Shown: positions 1 through 9,327, counted from the stretch's first letter. The stretch is 37,266 nt of DNA from Rhodoferax sp. (GCF_025356155.1 NZ_JANXUQ010000287.1:1-37266); one strand, 5' to 3'. The notes: generated from the sequence alone by a model not told the origin. Translations and numbers: made by a program.

Positions 1-712
1 CCGCCACACCGCGCGCGGCCAGCAGCGGCACCCCGGCGCCGTTGGAGCCCAGCCGGGCCCAGCTTCCACCCCCCAAAGCCAGCACAACGGCAGCGGCTTG
101 CACCGTGACCGGGCCTTGCTCCGATTCGAATTGCAGGCCGATGCCCGCACCGGTGTTCTCCGCCCAACCCGTCCAGCGGTGGCGCATGTGGAATTGCACG
201 CCGGTGCGCAGACCGCTGCCGGGCCGCCCCAAAGCGGGCTCGCCCCCCTGGGGGGCAGCGCCGTCCACGGAGTGACCAGCGTGGAGGCCATTTGCTGCGG
301 GGTTGCGCAGGCGCTGCAACCAGGCGCGCAACAGGGGCGCTGCTTTCATGTCCTTGGGGAATACGCGGCCGGACGAGCCGATAAACGTTTCGATGCCCAG
401 GCCTTCGGCCCAAGCGCGCACGGCTGTGGCGTCCATACCTTGCAGCAGGCCTTCTATGACCGCGCGGCGCGCACCGTAACGGCCGGCAAAGGTGTCAGCG
501 CCTTCGGAGTGGGTCAGGTTCAGGCCGCCCTTGCCCGCCAGCAGGAATTTGCGGCCAATAGACGGCATGGCGTCATACAGGTGCACGGGCACGCCCGCGT
601 CGCTGATCTCCTGGGCGGCCATCAGGCCGGCAGGGCCACCGCCAATCACAACAACGGGCAGGGACAAAGACGACAAAGGCGGCGCCAGCGGCAAGGGGGA
701 ATCAATAGTCAT
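1..712 (-). CDS. NAD(P)/FAD-dependent flavoprotein (BaiN/HI0933-like, TIGR03862 type), 3' end outside window
   Basis: Reading the minus strand from an ATG at 712 gives an open frame running off the window edge (about 237 codons). After about 19 residues comes a Rossmann FAD-binding motif, VVVIGGGPAGLMAA, and then GRKFLLAGKGGLNLTHSE, a signature of the HI0933/BaiN-like flavoproteins. The exact substrate of this family is generally not established. The ATG overlaps the stop of the upstream addA-like gene by 4 nt (ATGA), so it is probably translationally coupled as the third gene of that operon. Oddity: between residues QRLR and GVQFHMRHRW the frame carries roughly 30 extra residues rich in Gly, Pro and Ala. 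They are encoded by a GC-rich repeat that also occurs at 7341-7412, and look like an in-frame insertion. The family call is from recognition of the motifs; the C-terminal half cannot be judged. Confidence 0.85.
   Translation of the reverse strand, partial: MTIDSPLPLAPPLSSLSLPVVVIGGGPAGLMAAQEISDAGVPVHLYDAMPSIGRKFLLAGKGGLNLTHSEGADTFAGRYGARRAVIEGLLQGMDATAVRAWAEGLGIETFIGSSGRVFPKDMKAAPLLRAWLQRLRNPAANGLHAGHSVDGAAPQGGEPALGRPGSGLRTGVQFHMRHRWTGWAENTGAGIGLQFESEQGPVTVQAAAVVLALGGGSWARLGSNGAGVPLLAARGVA
217..285. repeat. GC-rich palindromic dispersed repeat, copy 1 (inside the flavoprotein gene)
   Basis: The block begins GCCGGGCCGCCCCAA, has a central perfect palindrome GCCCCCC-T-GGGGGGC at 242-256, continues CAGCG and ends AGCGTGG. 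A second copy with the same order of blocks is at 7341-7412. This copy lies wholly inside the coding frame of the flavoprotein and keeps it open. Similar GC-rich palindromes are, from memory, common in Comamonadaceae genomes; that statement is not checked. Confidence 0.7.
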
Positions 713-3700
713 GGGGTCGGTAATTCAATCAAAGTGCCAAAGGCAGTCAAAAAAGCGGCGCGGACGGTCTGCCCGGCGTAGGCCTTGGCAACCGCAGCCT
801 GGTATTCCAGAAGCTGGGCGCGCAACTCGGGTTGCAACTGCGGTTGGGCGTTGGATTTGTAGTCCAGCACCCACCATTGTCCGTCATCGGCTGCGCCGGC
901 CTCCTCTGCCCTGCGCTGCACTAGCCGGTCCAAGCGCAGCAAGCGGCCTTTGTGCACCAAGCCGACCTCGTTACCCTGCCAAGCCAATTGGCGGCAATCC
1001 CAGGCCCAGGCGCCCTCGCCTTGCAGGATGCGGGTTGCCATGGATTGGGCGGCGCGGAACTGGGCGGTATCCAATGCGAATTCCTGCGCCACGCTGTCGC
1101 GCAGGGCTTCTCGCCACACAGGCGCAATGTCGGGCGCACCGCTGGGTACACCGGCGCCGTCGGGCGACGGTACATAGCGCTCCAGCAGGCGGTGCATGGC
1201 CTGGCCGATGCGACTGTCCAAACTGTCACCTGTATCTGCGATTTCGCCATTTGCTATGAAATTAGTAGCGTACTGTATAGGTTCCACGAGGGCTACCGGC
1301 ATATTTGGCAAAGTAGGTATGCTGAAAACAGCTTCTGCAGCACCGTCTTGGCCCGCCACGGTGTCGCCCTGCGCCTGCCAGGGTGCGTCGCCCGCGTGGT
1401 CCTGTAGGCGCTGCCACCAACTGGCCACGTTGGGAATATGCGGTTGCAGACTGGACAGCACCAGCGTGCGCTGGGTGCGGGTCAGGGCCACATACAGGGC
1501 GTTGAGCTCTTCGCGTTTGCGTGCAGCCTGCTCGATGGCCAGAACATCGGCTATGCAGGCGGGGGGTTTGGACTCGCTGGCCAAATAGACAAAACGCTGG
1601 GGGTAGGCAGCCTCGCCCGGCCAGGCCACCAGCACGCCCATGGTTTGCGCCTTCAGCGCCTCGCCATCGGTGTCCAGCAACAGAACCAGCGGCGCCTCCA
1701 GGCCCTTGGCGCCGTGCACGGTCAACAGCCGCACGGATTGGGCATCGGCCCGCACCGGTGCCGGGTTGCCCCCGGCACGCAGGGCACGCACCAAAGCATA
1801 GGCGGTGACGTAGCGCCCACCGTCCACCTGCAGGGCTGCGGACAATAGCGCGCGCAGATTGGCCAGCACGGCTTCGCGCTGGTTGGCGGGTGTGGCTGCC
1901 GCAAAGCGGGCCAGCACATCGCCATGGTCGTAGATGGCGCTAAGCGCATCGTGGGGCGGCAGTGTGTCCACCCAGCTCTTCCACAGCGCCAGCGTGGCAC
2001 CAATGGGGCCCAAGGCGGGCGGGAGACCGGTGGCCTGTTGCAAAACCTGGAACCAGGACAGTTTGGCGGGCGCTTTAGTGGCGGCCTCTGCCCCAAGGTC
2101 CACCTCGTCAAACAGCGAGGCTTGTGCCTGCGATTTCGCGGTGGCCAGTATCGCCCGCTGGCGCAGCACCAGTTGCACCAGATCGTCGTCGCTGACACGG
2201 AACAGCGGCGACTTCAAGGCCCGGGCCAGCGACAGGTCGTGCGCAGGTGACACCAGCGCATCGAGCAGACCAATCAGGTCCTGCACCTCGGGCATGTCGG
2301 CCAGCTCGTTTTTCTCGGGCTGCTGGGCGGGGATGCGCAGCGCGGCCAGCTCGGCCTGCATCAGGCCCAGGCGCTCGCGTTTGCGGGCCAGCACCATGAT
2401 GTCCTGCGGCCTGAGAGCACCGGTTTGCAACTGCTGGGCCAGCCAGAGGGCGGCCTGGCGGCATTCCATGGTTTTGCGGGTTTCTTCGGCGATCAGGCGC
2501 GGGGTGCTCAGCGAATCGCGCCAGCCGCCGGCCAGGCCTTCCACCAGCCCGCCATCGGCTTCGTCATCGCGGGTGACGTCGACCGCAGTGTCTTCTGCAG
2601 CGCGCTCCAGGCGGGGTAGCTTGAAGATCGCACCCACCTCTTGGGACTCGGTGCTGTGCGTCCGGAAGCCTTCAAACTCGTGCGCCTCCTGAGCCTTAGC
2701 CATCACGTCGTTGACCAGGTCGATGATGGCGGGGGCATTGCGCCGCGTATGGTCACAGCTCAGCAAATCACCCCTCAGGCCATCGGCGACAAAACGCTGC
2801 GCGGCCTTGAAGACCTGGGGCTCCGCACGGCGGAAGCGGTAGATGCTTTGCTTGGGATCACCCACCAGGAAAACGCTGGGCGCGTTGCCGGCACCGGTGT
2901 AGCTGGACAACCACGCGCTCAGCGCCTGCCATTGCAGCGGGTTGGTGTCCTGAAACTCGTCGATCAGCAGATGGCGCACCCGCGCATCCAGCCGCTCCTG
3001 CACCCAGCCGCTGAGCACCTCGTCCGACATCAACGCCAGTGCGGAGCGCTCCAGGTCGCCCATGTCGATCCAGCCGCGCTCGCGCTTGAGCTGGGCGTAT
3101 TCCACAACCAGCAGGCGGGTCAGCCGTGCCATGCGCTGCTGGTGCAGCCAGGCCTCATGCTGTGCCTGGGCCTGGGTGATTTCGATCAGACAGTCCTGCG
3201 CCTGGCGTACGGTTTCAATGCCCGCCAGTTTGTCGCTGAGCTTGCGCGGTGTCCCCTTTTGCGTGAGCAGGGCTTCGTGCGCGCCAGACAGGTCGCCCGC
3301 GGTGACGGCTTGCTCCAGCGCGGTGGCCGCCTCCAAGCAGCTCTTGAGTGTGGATGCACCCAGCAGCCGGGCGGCGTCCAGCAGCAGGCTGCGTACGCGT
3401 GCGCTGTGCAACAAGGCCGCAGGTGAAGGCACACCGGCAAAGTGCGGGAACTGCTGCGTAAAGTGCAGCACCGAGGCATCCACGATGCCATGTTCATCGG
3501 CCAGCGCAAATTCCACGCGCTTGTTCAGCGCGGCCTCCAGCGCCTTTTGCGTCTGGTGGCGGCCGTGGGTCGCTACCGCGTCGAGGTAATCCTGTCGCGC
3601 TTCGGGTTCGGCCGCCACGCCGGCCTGGAAGCGCGGCCAGACCAGGGCTACGGCCTTGGCGTCGTTTTCCAGCAGCTCGTACTGGGTAGGCAGGCCCAAA

Positions 3701-4275
3701 TCAGCCAGGGCCTGCAGCGGCGCACTGCGCAACAAGGCGGCGAACCAGCTGTGGAAGGTGCGGATCTGCACTGGCCGGCCGGCCGTCAACAACGCTGCGT
3801 GCAGGCCGCGCAGGGTTTGCAGCTGCGCCGTAGTGGGCTCCTGCGTCAAGCCGCGGTGAATCAACTCCTGACGCAGCTCGGCGTCGGTCTGGCGCGCAAA
3901 GTGCAACAGCCATTCCTGCAAGCGTTGGCGCATTTCGCCAGCCGCTTTTTTGGTGAAGGTGATGGCCAGGATCTCGTGCGGCGCGCTGCCTTCCAGCAGG
4001 GCTCGCACGATTCGAGACACCAGCATCCAAGTCTTGCCCGCACCGGCGCAGGCCTCGACCGCAACACTGCGGCGCGGGTCACAGGCGATGGCGTAAAAGC
4101 GGGTGCGTTCGACGCTCGCGCCGTTGTGCTCAAAAGCAGCTAGAAGCCTGGGTGGCAGAGCGTTCTGCGCAGGTAAAGGAGGAGCCCGCGAAGCGGGCGG
4201 GGGACACGGAGCAGAACGCTCTGCCACCCAGGCTTCTGGCGGGGGTAGCGCGGAATCGTCGTTCCCGGTTGTCAT
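709..4275 (-). CDS. addA: AddA-like UvrD-family helicase-nuclease (double-strand break resection)
   Basis: A superfamily 1 ATP-dependent DNA helicase fused to a PD-(D/E)XK nuclease, expected to pair with the next-door AddB-like protein in RecBCD/AddAB-type end resection. Numbered from the ATG at 4275 (1188 aa), the Walker A AGAGKT is at about 77-82, DEFQDTN (Walker B) at about 439-445, VGDPKQSIYRFRRAEP follows, and LLTVHGAKGLEAPLVLLLD and NALYVALTRTQ are late helicase motifs. The C-terminal nuclease has an upstream GQAMHRLLERY and the catalytic WWVLDYKSN with Asp near 1138. I chose ATG 4275 because it overlaps the addB stop as ATGA; an upstream ATG at 4287 is also open. Oddities: residues about 13-45 come from a perfect inverted repeat (4142-4237), and a 43-bp dispersed repeat (1253-1295) codes for part of the linker before the nuclease domain. 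Confidence 0.9.
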   Translation of the reverse strand: MTTGNDDSALPPPEAWVAERSAPCPPPASRAPPLPAQNALPPRLLAAFEHNGASVERTRFYAIACDPRRSVAVEACAGAGKTWMLVSRIVRALLEGSAPHEILAITFTKKAAGEMRQRLQEWLLHFARQTDAELRQELIHRGLTQEPTTAQLQTLRGLHAALLTAGRPVQIRTFHSWFAALLRSAPLQALADLGLPTQYELLENDAKAVALVWPRFQAGVAAEPEARQDYLDAVATHGRHQTQKALEAALNKRVEFALADEHGIVDASVLHFTQQFPHFAGVPSPAALLHSARVRSLLLDAARLLGASTLKSCLEAATALEQAVTAGDLSGAHEALLTQKGTPRKLSDKLAGIETVRQAQDCLIEITQAQAQHEAWLHQQRMARLTRLLVVEYAQLKRERGWIDMGDLERSALALMSDEVLSGWVQERLDARVRHLLIDEFQDTNPLQWQALSAWLSSYTGAGNAPSVFLVGDPKQSIYRFRRAEPQVFKAAQRFVADGLRGDLLSCDHTRRNAPAIIDLVNDVMAKAQEAHEFEGFRTHSTESQEVGAIFKLPRLERAAEDTAVDVTRDDEADGGLVEGLAGGWRDSLSTPRLIAEETRKTMECRQAALWLAQQLQTGALRPQDIMVLARKRERLGLMQAELAALRIPAQQPEKNELADMPEVQDLIGLLDALVSPAHDLSLARALKSPLFRVSDDDLVQLVLRQRAILATAKSQAQASLFDEVDLGAEAATKAPAKLSWFQVLQQATGLPPALGPIGATLALWKSWVDTLPPHDALSAIYDHGDVLARFAAATPANQREAVLANLRALLSAALQVDGGRYVTAYALVRALRAGGNPAPVRADAQSVRLLTVHGAKGLEAPLVLLLDTDGEALKAQTMGVLVAWPGEAAYPQRFVYLASESKPPACIADVLAIEQAARKREELNALYVALTRTQRTLVLSSLQPHIPNVASWWQRLQDHAGDAPWQAQGDTVAGQDGAAEAVFSIPTLPNMPVALVEPIQYATNFIANGEIADTGDSLDSRIGQAMHRLLERYVPSPDGAGVPSGAPDIAPVWREALRDSVAQEFALDTAQFRAAQSMATRILQGEGAWAWDCRQLAWQGNEVGLVHKGRLLRLDRLVQRRAEEAGAADDGQWWVLDYKSNAQPQLQPELRAQLLEYQAAVAKAYAGQTVRAAFLTAFGTLIELPTP
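1253..1295 (-). repeat. 43-bp dispersed repeat, copy 1 (inside addA-like gene)
   Basis: On the minus strand: TAGCCCTCGTGGAA (14 nt), 12 variable nt, then a 17-nt block GCTA-N9-TAGC. The other copies at 18441-18483 and 32507-32549 have the same 14+12+17 layout and total length. Here it is translated in frame as part of the linker between helicase and nuclease domains. Confidence 0.75.
4142..4237. repeat. 96-bp element with perfect 27-bp inverted repeats, in frame in addA-like gene
   Basis: Arms at 4142-4168 and 4211-4237 are perfect reverse complements over 27 bp. The 42-nt centre holds a second hairpin, GCCCGC-GAA-GCGGGC (4184-4198). The total of 96 bp equals 32 codons, so insertion leaves the frame intact. 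The product is a Pro/Ala-rich N-terminal extension on the helicase. In mRNA it would form a very strong hairpin about 40 nt after the start codon. I saw no clear target-site duplication. Confidence 0.85.
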
Positions 4276-6893
4276 GTGATTTTCCAAAAATCTTTACGGC
4301 ACAGGCCACGGGCCTGGCAGAAATCGCAGGTTGCACCGTCGCCCAGCGCAGGCAAGGTGGCCCCTTGCGCAATGCGCTCCATGTCCAGCAAGATGCCGCT
4401 GATCAGTGCATCCCGCGCCTCTACGACGTCTGGCTGAGCATAGGATTTGGTGCCGTCTTTCTCGCCCACATTCACGTAGGCAGCCTGCAAGGTGTCGTGC
4501 CGCAACAAGGCGGCGTAGAAGGCGAGTTGCGTATCTTCCAGCGGGTCCTTGGTGCGGGTTGCGGTCTTGGCGCCGGCTTCGGTTTTGTAGTCCAGCACCA
4601 GCACGGAACCATCGGCCATGTGGTCAATACGGTCTATGCGTCCCAGCAATTTGACCGGCCCTACGCGCTGAGTCTCCGCAACCTCTGCGCGGTTGAAGGT
4701 GGCGCCGCTGGCCTCATGGCGGACCAGCCAGCGCAAATAGCCGTCTCGCACCGCGGGCCAAGCAGCAGCAAAAGGCAGGAATTCCCCTTCGCCCAGACCC
4801 ATGGACTCAGTGGTTGCCACACTGGCGTCTTCCAGCAGTTGCAGCTTCACCGCGGCATCGGGGTGGTTGTGCGGGGCCAGAGCTTCGTGGAAGCGCTTCA
4901 GCACCTCGTGCAGCCACAGGCCGAAATCTCGTTTGTCCACGCTGGAATCCAACTCATCCACTGATTGCAGGCCCAGTTGGCGCATCGCAAAGAACCGGTA
5001 GGGGCAATTGCGCAAATCTTCGTACGCACTGGCGGACAAATGGGCCACTGGCACCAACTGCCCCACGGGTAGTGGCGGCAGAACGGGTGCAGGCGCTACA
5101 TCCCGATCCAGCCGTGGGTCTTCGGCCAGCGGTGGGTTGTCTCTGGCCAATTGCACCTGTTGCACCAACACGCTGGGGAGCAAAGTCTCGCCCGTGTCAT
5201 CACTGCAGCGCCACAGCACATCGCAAAACGGGGTTTGAAGCGCATGCTGCCAGGCGGCCAGCGCAACGGCTTGCAGGTCATCGCGCGACGGCAGCCCCAG
5301 GGCCGCACGCTGGGCGGCGGTCCAGCCACCGGGGGGCTCGGGTGACGGATTCAGACGTACCTCATCGCAGCCGGCCAGCACCACGGCAGCAAACGGGCGA
5401 CCCAGCATCTGGCTCATCGGCAGGATGACCAGTTGTTCGTGCAACGGGTACGGAGGCTGAAAGCTGGCGCCCTCCAACGCCTGGTTGACCCAGTGTGTGA
5501 ATTCCGCCAAGTCCATGCGCCGCGCCGACCACAACGCCTGCTGCGATAGGGCATCCCAGGCTTGCAGCGCAGGCCCGGCCAGCCGCAAGGCTGCCAGCAC
5601 CTTGGCGCCCGCTTCGTCCGCGTTCAGGTAATCCCACAAGCCGCTGCCTTGCAATGCCGCGCGCAAGGCGGGCAACCAGCCGGTCAGTGTGCGGCTGCCT
5701 TGCAGGCTATCGCGTATGGCGTTGGCCGCGGTGTGGCATTGCAGGCAGGACGAGCACTTTTGTACGGTGGGGCCGTGGGCCACACGGCGCCAGTCGCTGG
5801 TCTGGTCGCGCCGGATGGCGGTTTCCAGCTCTGCCACCTCCGTCGCAAAAACGGGTGATCCCTTGAGCCAACCCAACACGGCATCGCTGGATGCATTCCA
5901 GACTGACGCTTTTAGCAATGCCATCACCCGCGCGCCAGCGTGGCTGGTCGAGAGCTTCCAGCCGTTCTCATCGCGTATCTGCACATCCACACTCTCCAAC
6001 ATCGAGCGCACCCGTCGTGTCAACGCGCGGTCTGACGACACCAGAGCCAGCGGGTAACGCCCGGCGGCAATGTTGGCAATGGCGCAGGCTGCGGTGCGCT
6101 GCGCTTCGTCTTCGGCATCGCGGCAGGCGTGCCAGGTGATGGCGCCGCCGCTGACTCCTAGCCCTAACGGGGATGCGGGGTTGAGCGCCAAAGCCAGGCT
6201 GGCCATGCGATCACCCCAAAACTGTTGCAAAGCGGGCAACAGGGGGTCCGCAGCCAAGCCCTGCACCACCAGCAAACAATCCACACCAGCCTGCACGCCA
6301 ACATCGAACAGGAGATCGCTGACATAGGCGGATTGAGCCGCCCACTCCACGGCGATACCTGCCACTGCAGCTTCCATGGCCAAGGCCGGCGACTCCATGC
6401 CCAGCACGGCGGCCTGGCGGGCCGCCTGCGCCCAGTCGGCCCGCTCACCGGGTGAGCTGGCCGCCGCCAACGGACCTAACTGGTGGGCGGCCTGCACCAA
6501 CAGGCCTGCCAGCGCATCCTGTTGTGCGCCCAGCCCGGCTCCGCGCAGCAACGCGGAGGCCGTCAACGTGTCTTGCGCCATGTCAAAGGCAATGTCGGTG
6601 GCGCCCGGCTTGGGCCAGCCCATGTTGGTGCTCCAGTTTTGCGTGGTCTCGAATTGCGGCGCAAAGCCATCGGGGAACTGCTGCGCCCACAGCCGCGCAG
6701 CAAGCGGCCGCAGTTGGGCGTAGGGCAGCAGGACCAAGGTGCGGGCCGGGTGCGCGCTGCGTTGCTGCATCTGGGCATAGACGCGCGCAAGCAATCCCAG
6801 GACCGCATGGGTCCACAGCTGCAGGGCTGGATGCGTCCCCGCCAAGCTGGGAGCTGGGGGCATCAGTGCAACAATTTTCGCTATGCTGGTCAT
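4272..6893 (-). CDS. addB: AddB-like PD-(D/E)XK nuclease with Fe-S cluster motif
   Basis: An 873-aa protein, partner of the AddA-like helicase encoded immediately downstream with a 4-nt overlap. The C-terminal nuclease has [11 protein letters not shown] and [13 protein letters not shown], the PD-(D/E)XK core. A cysteine trio near the end (C856, C859 and C865, in [10 protein letters not shown]), with an earlier cysteine in [12 protein letters not shown], matches the four-Cys iron-sulfur clasp known in AddB and Cas4-type nucleases. The N-terminal two thirds shows no intact Walker A, as expected for the inactivated helicase fold of AddB in this group. No good Shine-Dalgarno precedes the ATG at 6893; an internal ATG at 6863 is an alternative. 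It is divergent from trxA, leaving an 84-bp shared intergenic region. Confidence 0.88.
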   Translation of the reverse strand: MTSIAKIVALMPPAPSLAGTHPALQLWTHAVLGLLARVYAQMQQRSAHPARTLVLLPYAQLRPLAARLWAQQFPDGFAPQFETTQNWSTNMGWPKPGATDIAFDMAQDTLTASALLRGAGLGAQQDALAGLLVQAAHQLGPLAAASSPGERADWAQAARQAAVLGMESPALAMEAAVAGIAVEWAAQSAYVSDLLFDVGVQAGVDCLLVVQGLAADPLLPALQQFWGDRMASLALALNPASPLGLGVSGGAITWHACRDAEDEAQRTAACAIANIAAGRYPLALVSSDRALTRRVRSMLESVDVQIRDENGWKLSTSHAGARVMALLKASVWNASSDAVLGWLKGSPVFATEVAELETAIRRDQTSDWRRVAHGPTVQKCSSCLQCHTAANAIRDSLQGSRTLTGWLPALRAALQGSGLWDYLNADEAGAKVLAALRLAGPALQAWDALSQQALWSARRMDLAEFTHWVNQALEGASFQPPYPLHEQLVILPMSQMLGRPFAAVVLAGCDEVRLNPSPEPPGGWTAAQRAALGLPSRDDLQAVALAAWQHALQTPFCDVLWRCSDDTGETLLPSVLVQQVQLARDNPPLAEDPRLDRDVAPAPVLPPLPVGQLVPVAHLSASAYEDLRNCPYRFFAMRQLGLQSVDELDSSVDKRDFGLWLHEVLKRFHEALAPHNHPDAAVKLQLLEDASVATTESMGLGEGEFLPFAAAWPAVRDGYLRWLVRHEASGATFNRAEVAETQRVGPVKLLGRIDRIDHMADGSVLVLDYKTEAGAKTATRTKDPLEDTQLAFYAALLRHDTLQAAYVNVGEKDGTKSYAQPDVVEARDALISGILLDMERIAQGATLPALGDGATCDFCQARGLCRKDFWKIT

Positions 6894-6977
6894 AGGGAGT
6901 GCGGGCTCGGAAAGGACTTGCTTTCTGTCACAATGGCCGCCACTTTAGACGTATCCCAAAATCCAAAAGGAACCTCC

Positions 6978-7310
6978 ATGGCCAGCGACCTGATCAAACA
7001 CGTAACCGACGCCACCTTTGAATCCGATGTGCTGCAGTCGGCACAGCCGATTCTGGTGGACTATTGGGCCGAATGGTGCGGTCCTTGCAAAATGATTGCC
7101 CCGATTCTGGACGAAGTCTCTGCCACCTACGCGGGCAAGCTCAATATTGCCAAGATGAACGTGGACGAGAACCGCGAAATCCCCGCAAAGTTCGGCATCC
7201 GTGGCATCCCCACCCTGATGCTGTTCAAGGATGGCCAACTGGCCGCTACCAAGGTTGGCGCCTTGAGCAAGGCCCAGTTGGTTGCTTTTATTGACCAGCA
7301 ACTGGCCTGA
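6978..7310 (+). CDS. trxA: Thioredoxin 1
   Basis: A 110-aa cytoplasmic thioredoxin that reduces protein disulfides with electrons from thioredoxin reductase. The active site [13 protein letters not shown] and the cis-proline segment [14 protein letters not shown] are intact, and the length is that of the family. The start is ATG 6978, preceded by AAAAGGA at 6964-6970 as ribosome binding site; the longer open frame upstream has no family similarity. It lies upstream of rho, an order I recall as common in Burkholderiales, but the 277-bp gap with its own promoter-like sequence argues for separate transcription. A lone CTGTCACAATG upstream (6925-6935) resembles one Pho half-site but has no partner. 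Confidence 0.97.
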   Translation: MASDLIKHVTDATFESDVLQSAQPILVDYWAEWCGPCKMIAPILDEVSATYAGKLNIAKMNVDENREIPAKFGIRGIPTLMLFKDGQLAATKVGALSKAQLVAFIDQQLA

Positions 7311-7340
7311 TTTTCCCGTCGCCCTCCCCTGGCAATTTGC

Positions 7341-7412
7341 CGCCGGGCCGCCCCAAGGCAAATTAGCCCCCAAGGGGGGCAGCGACCCGCAAAGCGGCGG
7401 AGCGTGGGGGCG
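7341..7412. repeat. GC-rich palindromic dispersed repeat, copy 2 (trxA-rho intergenic)
   Basis: It starts GCCGGGCCGCCCCAA, has a central palindrome GCCCCC-AA-GGGGGGC (7366-7380, arms 6-7 nt), then CAGCG and ends AGCGTGGGGGC. The block order is the same as in the copy at 217-285. It lies after the trxA stop and just before the putative rho promoter, where the strong hairpin could stop or protect transcripts. Confidence 0.7.
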
Positions 7413-7587
7413 GGCATTTTTCCTGTCATAATCCAAAGCGCTTACCAGCAACCCACAAGGGCTGGTCCCGCTTCCCGGGCTAAGAACACCGAGGCCAAGT
7501 GACAGGTCTTGCCTCATCCCCCTCCCCTGAATTTCTTCTCTCTCAATATTCCGAACCTTCGGTCATTTCCCCTACGGGACACAATCC
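7413..7587 (+). promoter_or_regulatory. rho promoter and CU-rich leader (possible rut site)
   Basis: A -10-like CATAAT is at 7427-7432, with no convincing -35. The leader then contains a long pyrimidine-rich, G-poor tract at about 7509-7555 (CATCCCCCTCCCCTG, then TTCTTCTCTCTC). C-rich, G-poor, unstructured RNA is what Rho binds, and rho is known to be autoregulated by attenuation in its leader in Escherichia coli. Applying this here is inference. Confidence 0.45.
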
Positions 7588-8850
7588 ATGCACTTAAACG
7601 AACTCAAGGCACTGCACGTGTCGGAAGTCCTCAAGCAAGCCGAAGAGCTTGAGATCGAAAACACCGGCCGCATGCGCAAGCAGGAGCTGATGTTCGCAAT
7701 CATCAAGAAGCGCGCCCGTACCGGCGAGCAGATCATTGCGGATGGCGTGCTGGAAATTTTGCCCGACGGTTTTGGTTTCTTGCGCAGCCCGGACACCAGC
7801 TACACGGCCAGCACGGACGATATCTACATCAGCCCCAGCCAGGTGCGCCGTTTCAATCTGCACACCGGCGACATGATCGAAGGCGAAGTGCGCACCCCGA
7901 AAGACGGCGAGCGCTACTTTGCGCTGAACAAGCTGGACAAGGTCAACGGCGGTGGGCCGGAAGAGAACAAACACAAGGTGATGTTCGAAAACTTGACACC
8001 GCTGTTCCCCAAGGTGCAGATGCGCCTGGAGCAGGACATCAAGGGCGAAGAAAACATCACCGGCCGCGTTATCGACATCATTGCGCCCATTGGCAAAGGC
8101 CAGCGCGCGCTGATCGTTGCCCAGCCCAAGAGCGGCAAGACGGTGATGATGCAGCACATTGCGCACGCCATATCGGCCAATTACCCCGACAGCTACCTGA
8201 TGGTGCTGCTGATCGACGAGCGCCCCGAAGAAGTGACCGAAATGCAGCGCACCGTCAAGGGTGAGGTGATTGCCTCCACTTTTGACGAGCCCGCTGCCCG
8301 CCACGTGCACGTGGCCGAAATGGTGATCGAGCGCGCCAAGCGTTTGGTCGAACTGAAAAAAGACGTGGTCATTCTGCTGGACTCGATCACCCGTCTGGCC
8401 CGGGCTTACAACAATGTCGTGCCCTCGTCGGGCAAGGTCTTGACTGGCGGTGTGGACTCCAACGCCCTGCAGCGCCCCAAGCGTTTCCTGGGTGCGGCCC
8501 GCAATGTCGAAGAAGGCGGTTCCCTGACCATCATCGCCACGGCCCTGGTCGACACCGGCAGCCGCATGGACGAAGTGATCTTTGAAGAGTTCAAGGGTAC
8601 GGGCAACTCCGAAATCCATTTGGACCGCCGCCTGTATGAAAAGCGTGTGTTCCCGTCCATCCAGCTCAACCGCAGCGGTACCCGCCGCGAAGAATTGCTG
8701 TTGCAGCCCGAAATCCTGCAAAAAACCCGCATCCTTCGCCAGTTCTTGTACAACATGGACGAGGTGGAAGCCATGGAGATGGTGCTCAAGCAAATGAAGG
8801 CCACCAAGACCAATGGCGAGTTCTTCGACATGATGCGTAGAGGCGGATAG
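7588..8850 (+). CDS. rho: Transcription termination factor Rho
   Basis: A 420-aa hexameric RNA-dependent ATPase that terminates transcription at rut sites. N-terminal [22 protein letters not shown] is the Rho N domain, followed by the cold-shock-like RNA-binding fold ([10 protein letters not shown]). The ATPase core has Walker [11 protein letters not shown], then [14 protein letters not shown], and [15 protein letters not shown] (Walker B and Q-loop region). The secondary RNA-binding segment, [26 protein letters not shown], is also present. The length is standard. It is followed after 108 bp by rpmE2, which has its own -10 element. Confidence 0.98.
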   Translation: MHLNELKALHVSEVLKQAEELEIENTGRMRKQELMFAIIKKRARTGEQIIADGVLEILPDGFGFLRSPDTSYTASTDDIYISPSQVRRFNLHTGDMIEGEVRTPKDGERYFALNKLDKVNGGGPEENKHKVMFENLTPLFPKVQMRLEQDIKGEENITGRVIDIIAPIGKGQRALIVAQPKSGKTVMMQHIAHAISANYPDSYLMVLLIDERPEEVTEMQRTVKGEVIASTFDEPAARHVHVAEMVIERAKRLVELKKDVVILLDSITRLARAYNNVVPSSGKVLTGGVDSNALQRPKRFLGAARNVEEGGSLTIIATALVDTGSRMDEVIFEEFKGTGNSEIHLDRRLYEKRVFPSIQLNRSGTRREELLLQPEILQKTRILRQFLYNMDEVEAMEMVLKQMKATKTNGEFFDMMRRGG

Positions 8851-8860
8851 CCGTCTGGGT

Positions 8861-8958
8861 TATAATCTAGGGTTTACGCGAAAAGTACGCTGAAGCATTT
8901 CAATGCGCAATGGGTTTGCGCATGGCCAGCGCGGCTCTTGCGACTGATGGAGAAGAGT
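8861..8958 (+). promoter_or_regulatory. rpmE2 promoter -10 and 5' leader
   Basis: A perfect TATAAT is at 8861-8866, 11 bp after the rho stop, with no good -35 at the usual distance. The roughly 85-nt leader contains a hairpin, GCGCAA-TGGGT-TTGCGC (8915-8931 region). A leader of this size could carry ribosomal-protein autoregulation, but I recognise no specific motif. Confidence 0.5.
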
Positions 8959-9243
8959 ATGAAAGAAGGCATTCACCCCAATTACCGTGAAGTGTGTTTC
9001 ATGGACATGTCGAACAACTTCAAGTTTGTGACACGTTCTTGCGCCAACACCAAGGAAATGATCGATATGGAAGACGGCCGCAAGTTGCCTCTGTATAAGC
9101 TGGACACAACCAGCGAATCGCACCCTTTCTACACCGGTACACAAAAATCCGTGGACAACATGGGTGGCCGCGTGGAGCGCTTCCGCAACCGTTTCGGCAA
9201 AACAGCCACTACTGCCGCTCCAGCGGTTACACCTGCCAAGTAA
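8959..9243 (+). CDS. rpmE2: 50S ribosomal protein L31 type B
   Basis: A 94-aa ribosomal large-subunit protein. It has the family features KEGIHPNYREV at the N-terminus and ESHPFYTGTQKSVDNMGGRVERFRNRFG at the C-terminus. It lacks the CxxC zinc ligands of type A L31 and has type B length, hence the zinc-independent paralogue. Start ATG 8959 is set by the KEGIHP N-terminus and the upstream GGAGAAGAG; in-frame starts further upstream add unrelated residues. It ends with a short Ala/Thr/Pro tail (TTAAPAVTPAK), common in betaproteobacterial copies. A Rho-independent terminator follows. Confidence 0.95.
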   Translation: MKEGIHPNYREVCFMDMSNNFKFVTRSCANTKEMIDMEDGRKLPLYKLDTTSESHPFYTGTQKSVDNMGGRVERFRNRFGKTATTAAPAVTPAK

Positions 9244-9279
9244 CTCGATTTCAGGTTTTGGCCTGAACCGTCACAAGAA

Positions 9280-9310
9280 AGCAGCCCGGACTTCCGTGCT
9301 GCTTTTTTTA
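9280..9310 (+). terminator. Rho-independent terminator after rpmE2
   Basis: Stem AGCAGC (9280-9285) pairs with GCTGCT (9298-9303), with inner CGG/CCG pairing, followed by a run of seven T. It ends the rho-rpmE2 region. Confidence 0.85.
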
Positions 9311-9327
9311 TTGCATTTGATGAATCT

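Noticed and set aside
98..781. Plus-strand open frames over the first 780 bp
   Set aside because: The minus strand encodes a flavoprotein with a clear FAD-binding motif; the plus frames are its complement.
4130..4372. Open frames on both strands through the inverted repeat near 4.2 kb as separate small genes
   Set aside because: They arise from the perfect palindrome, which reads open in several frames; no ribosome binding site or domain.
6925..6935. CTGTCACAATG upstream of trxA as a Pho box
   Set aside because: Only one half-site; the adjacent 11-mers do not match and no -10 lies 6 nt beyond a second half-site.
7594..8793. 399-aa open frame antisense to rho
   Set aside because: It mirrors the rho coding sequence; composition is His/Val/Gly-rich as expected for the complement of a high-GC gene, and rho itself is beyond doubt.
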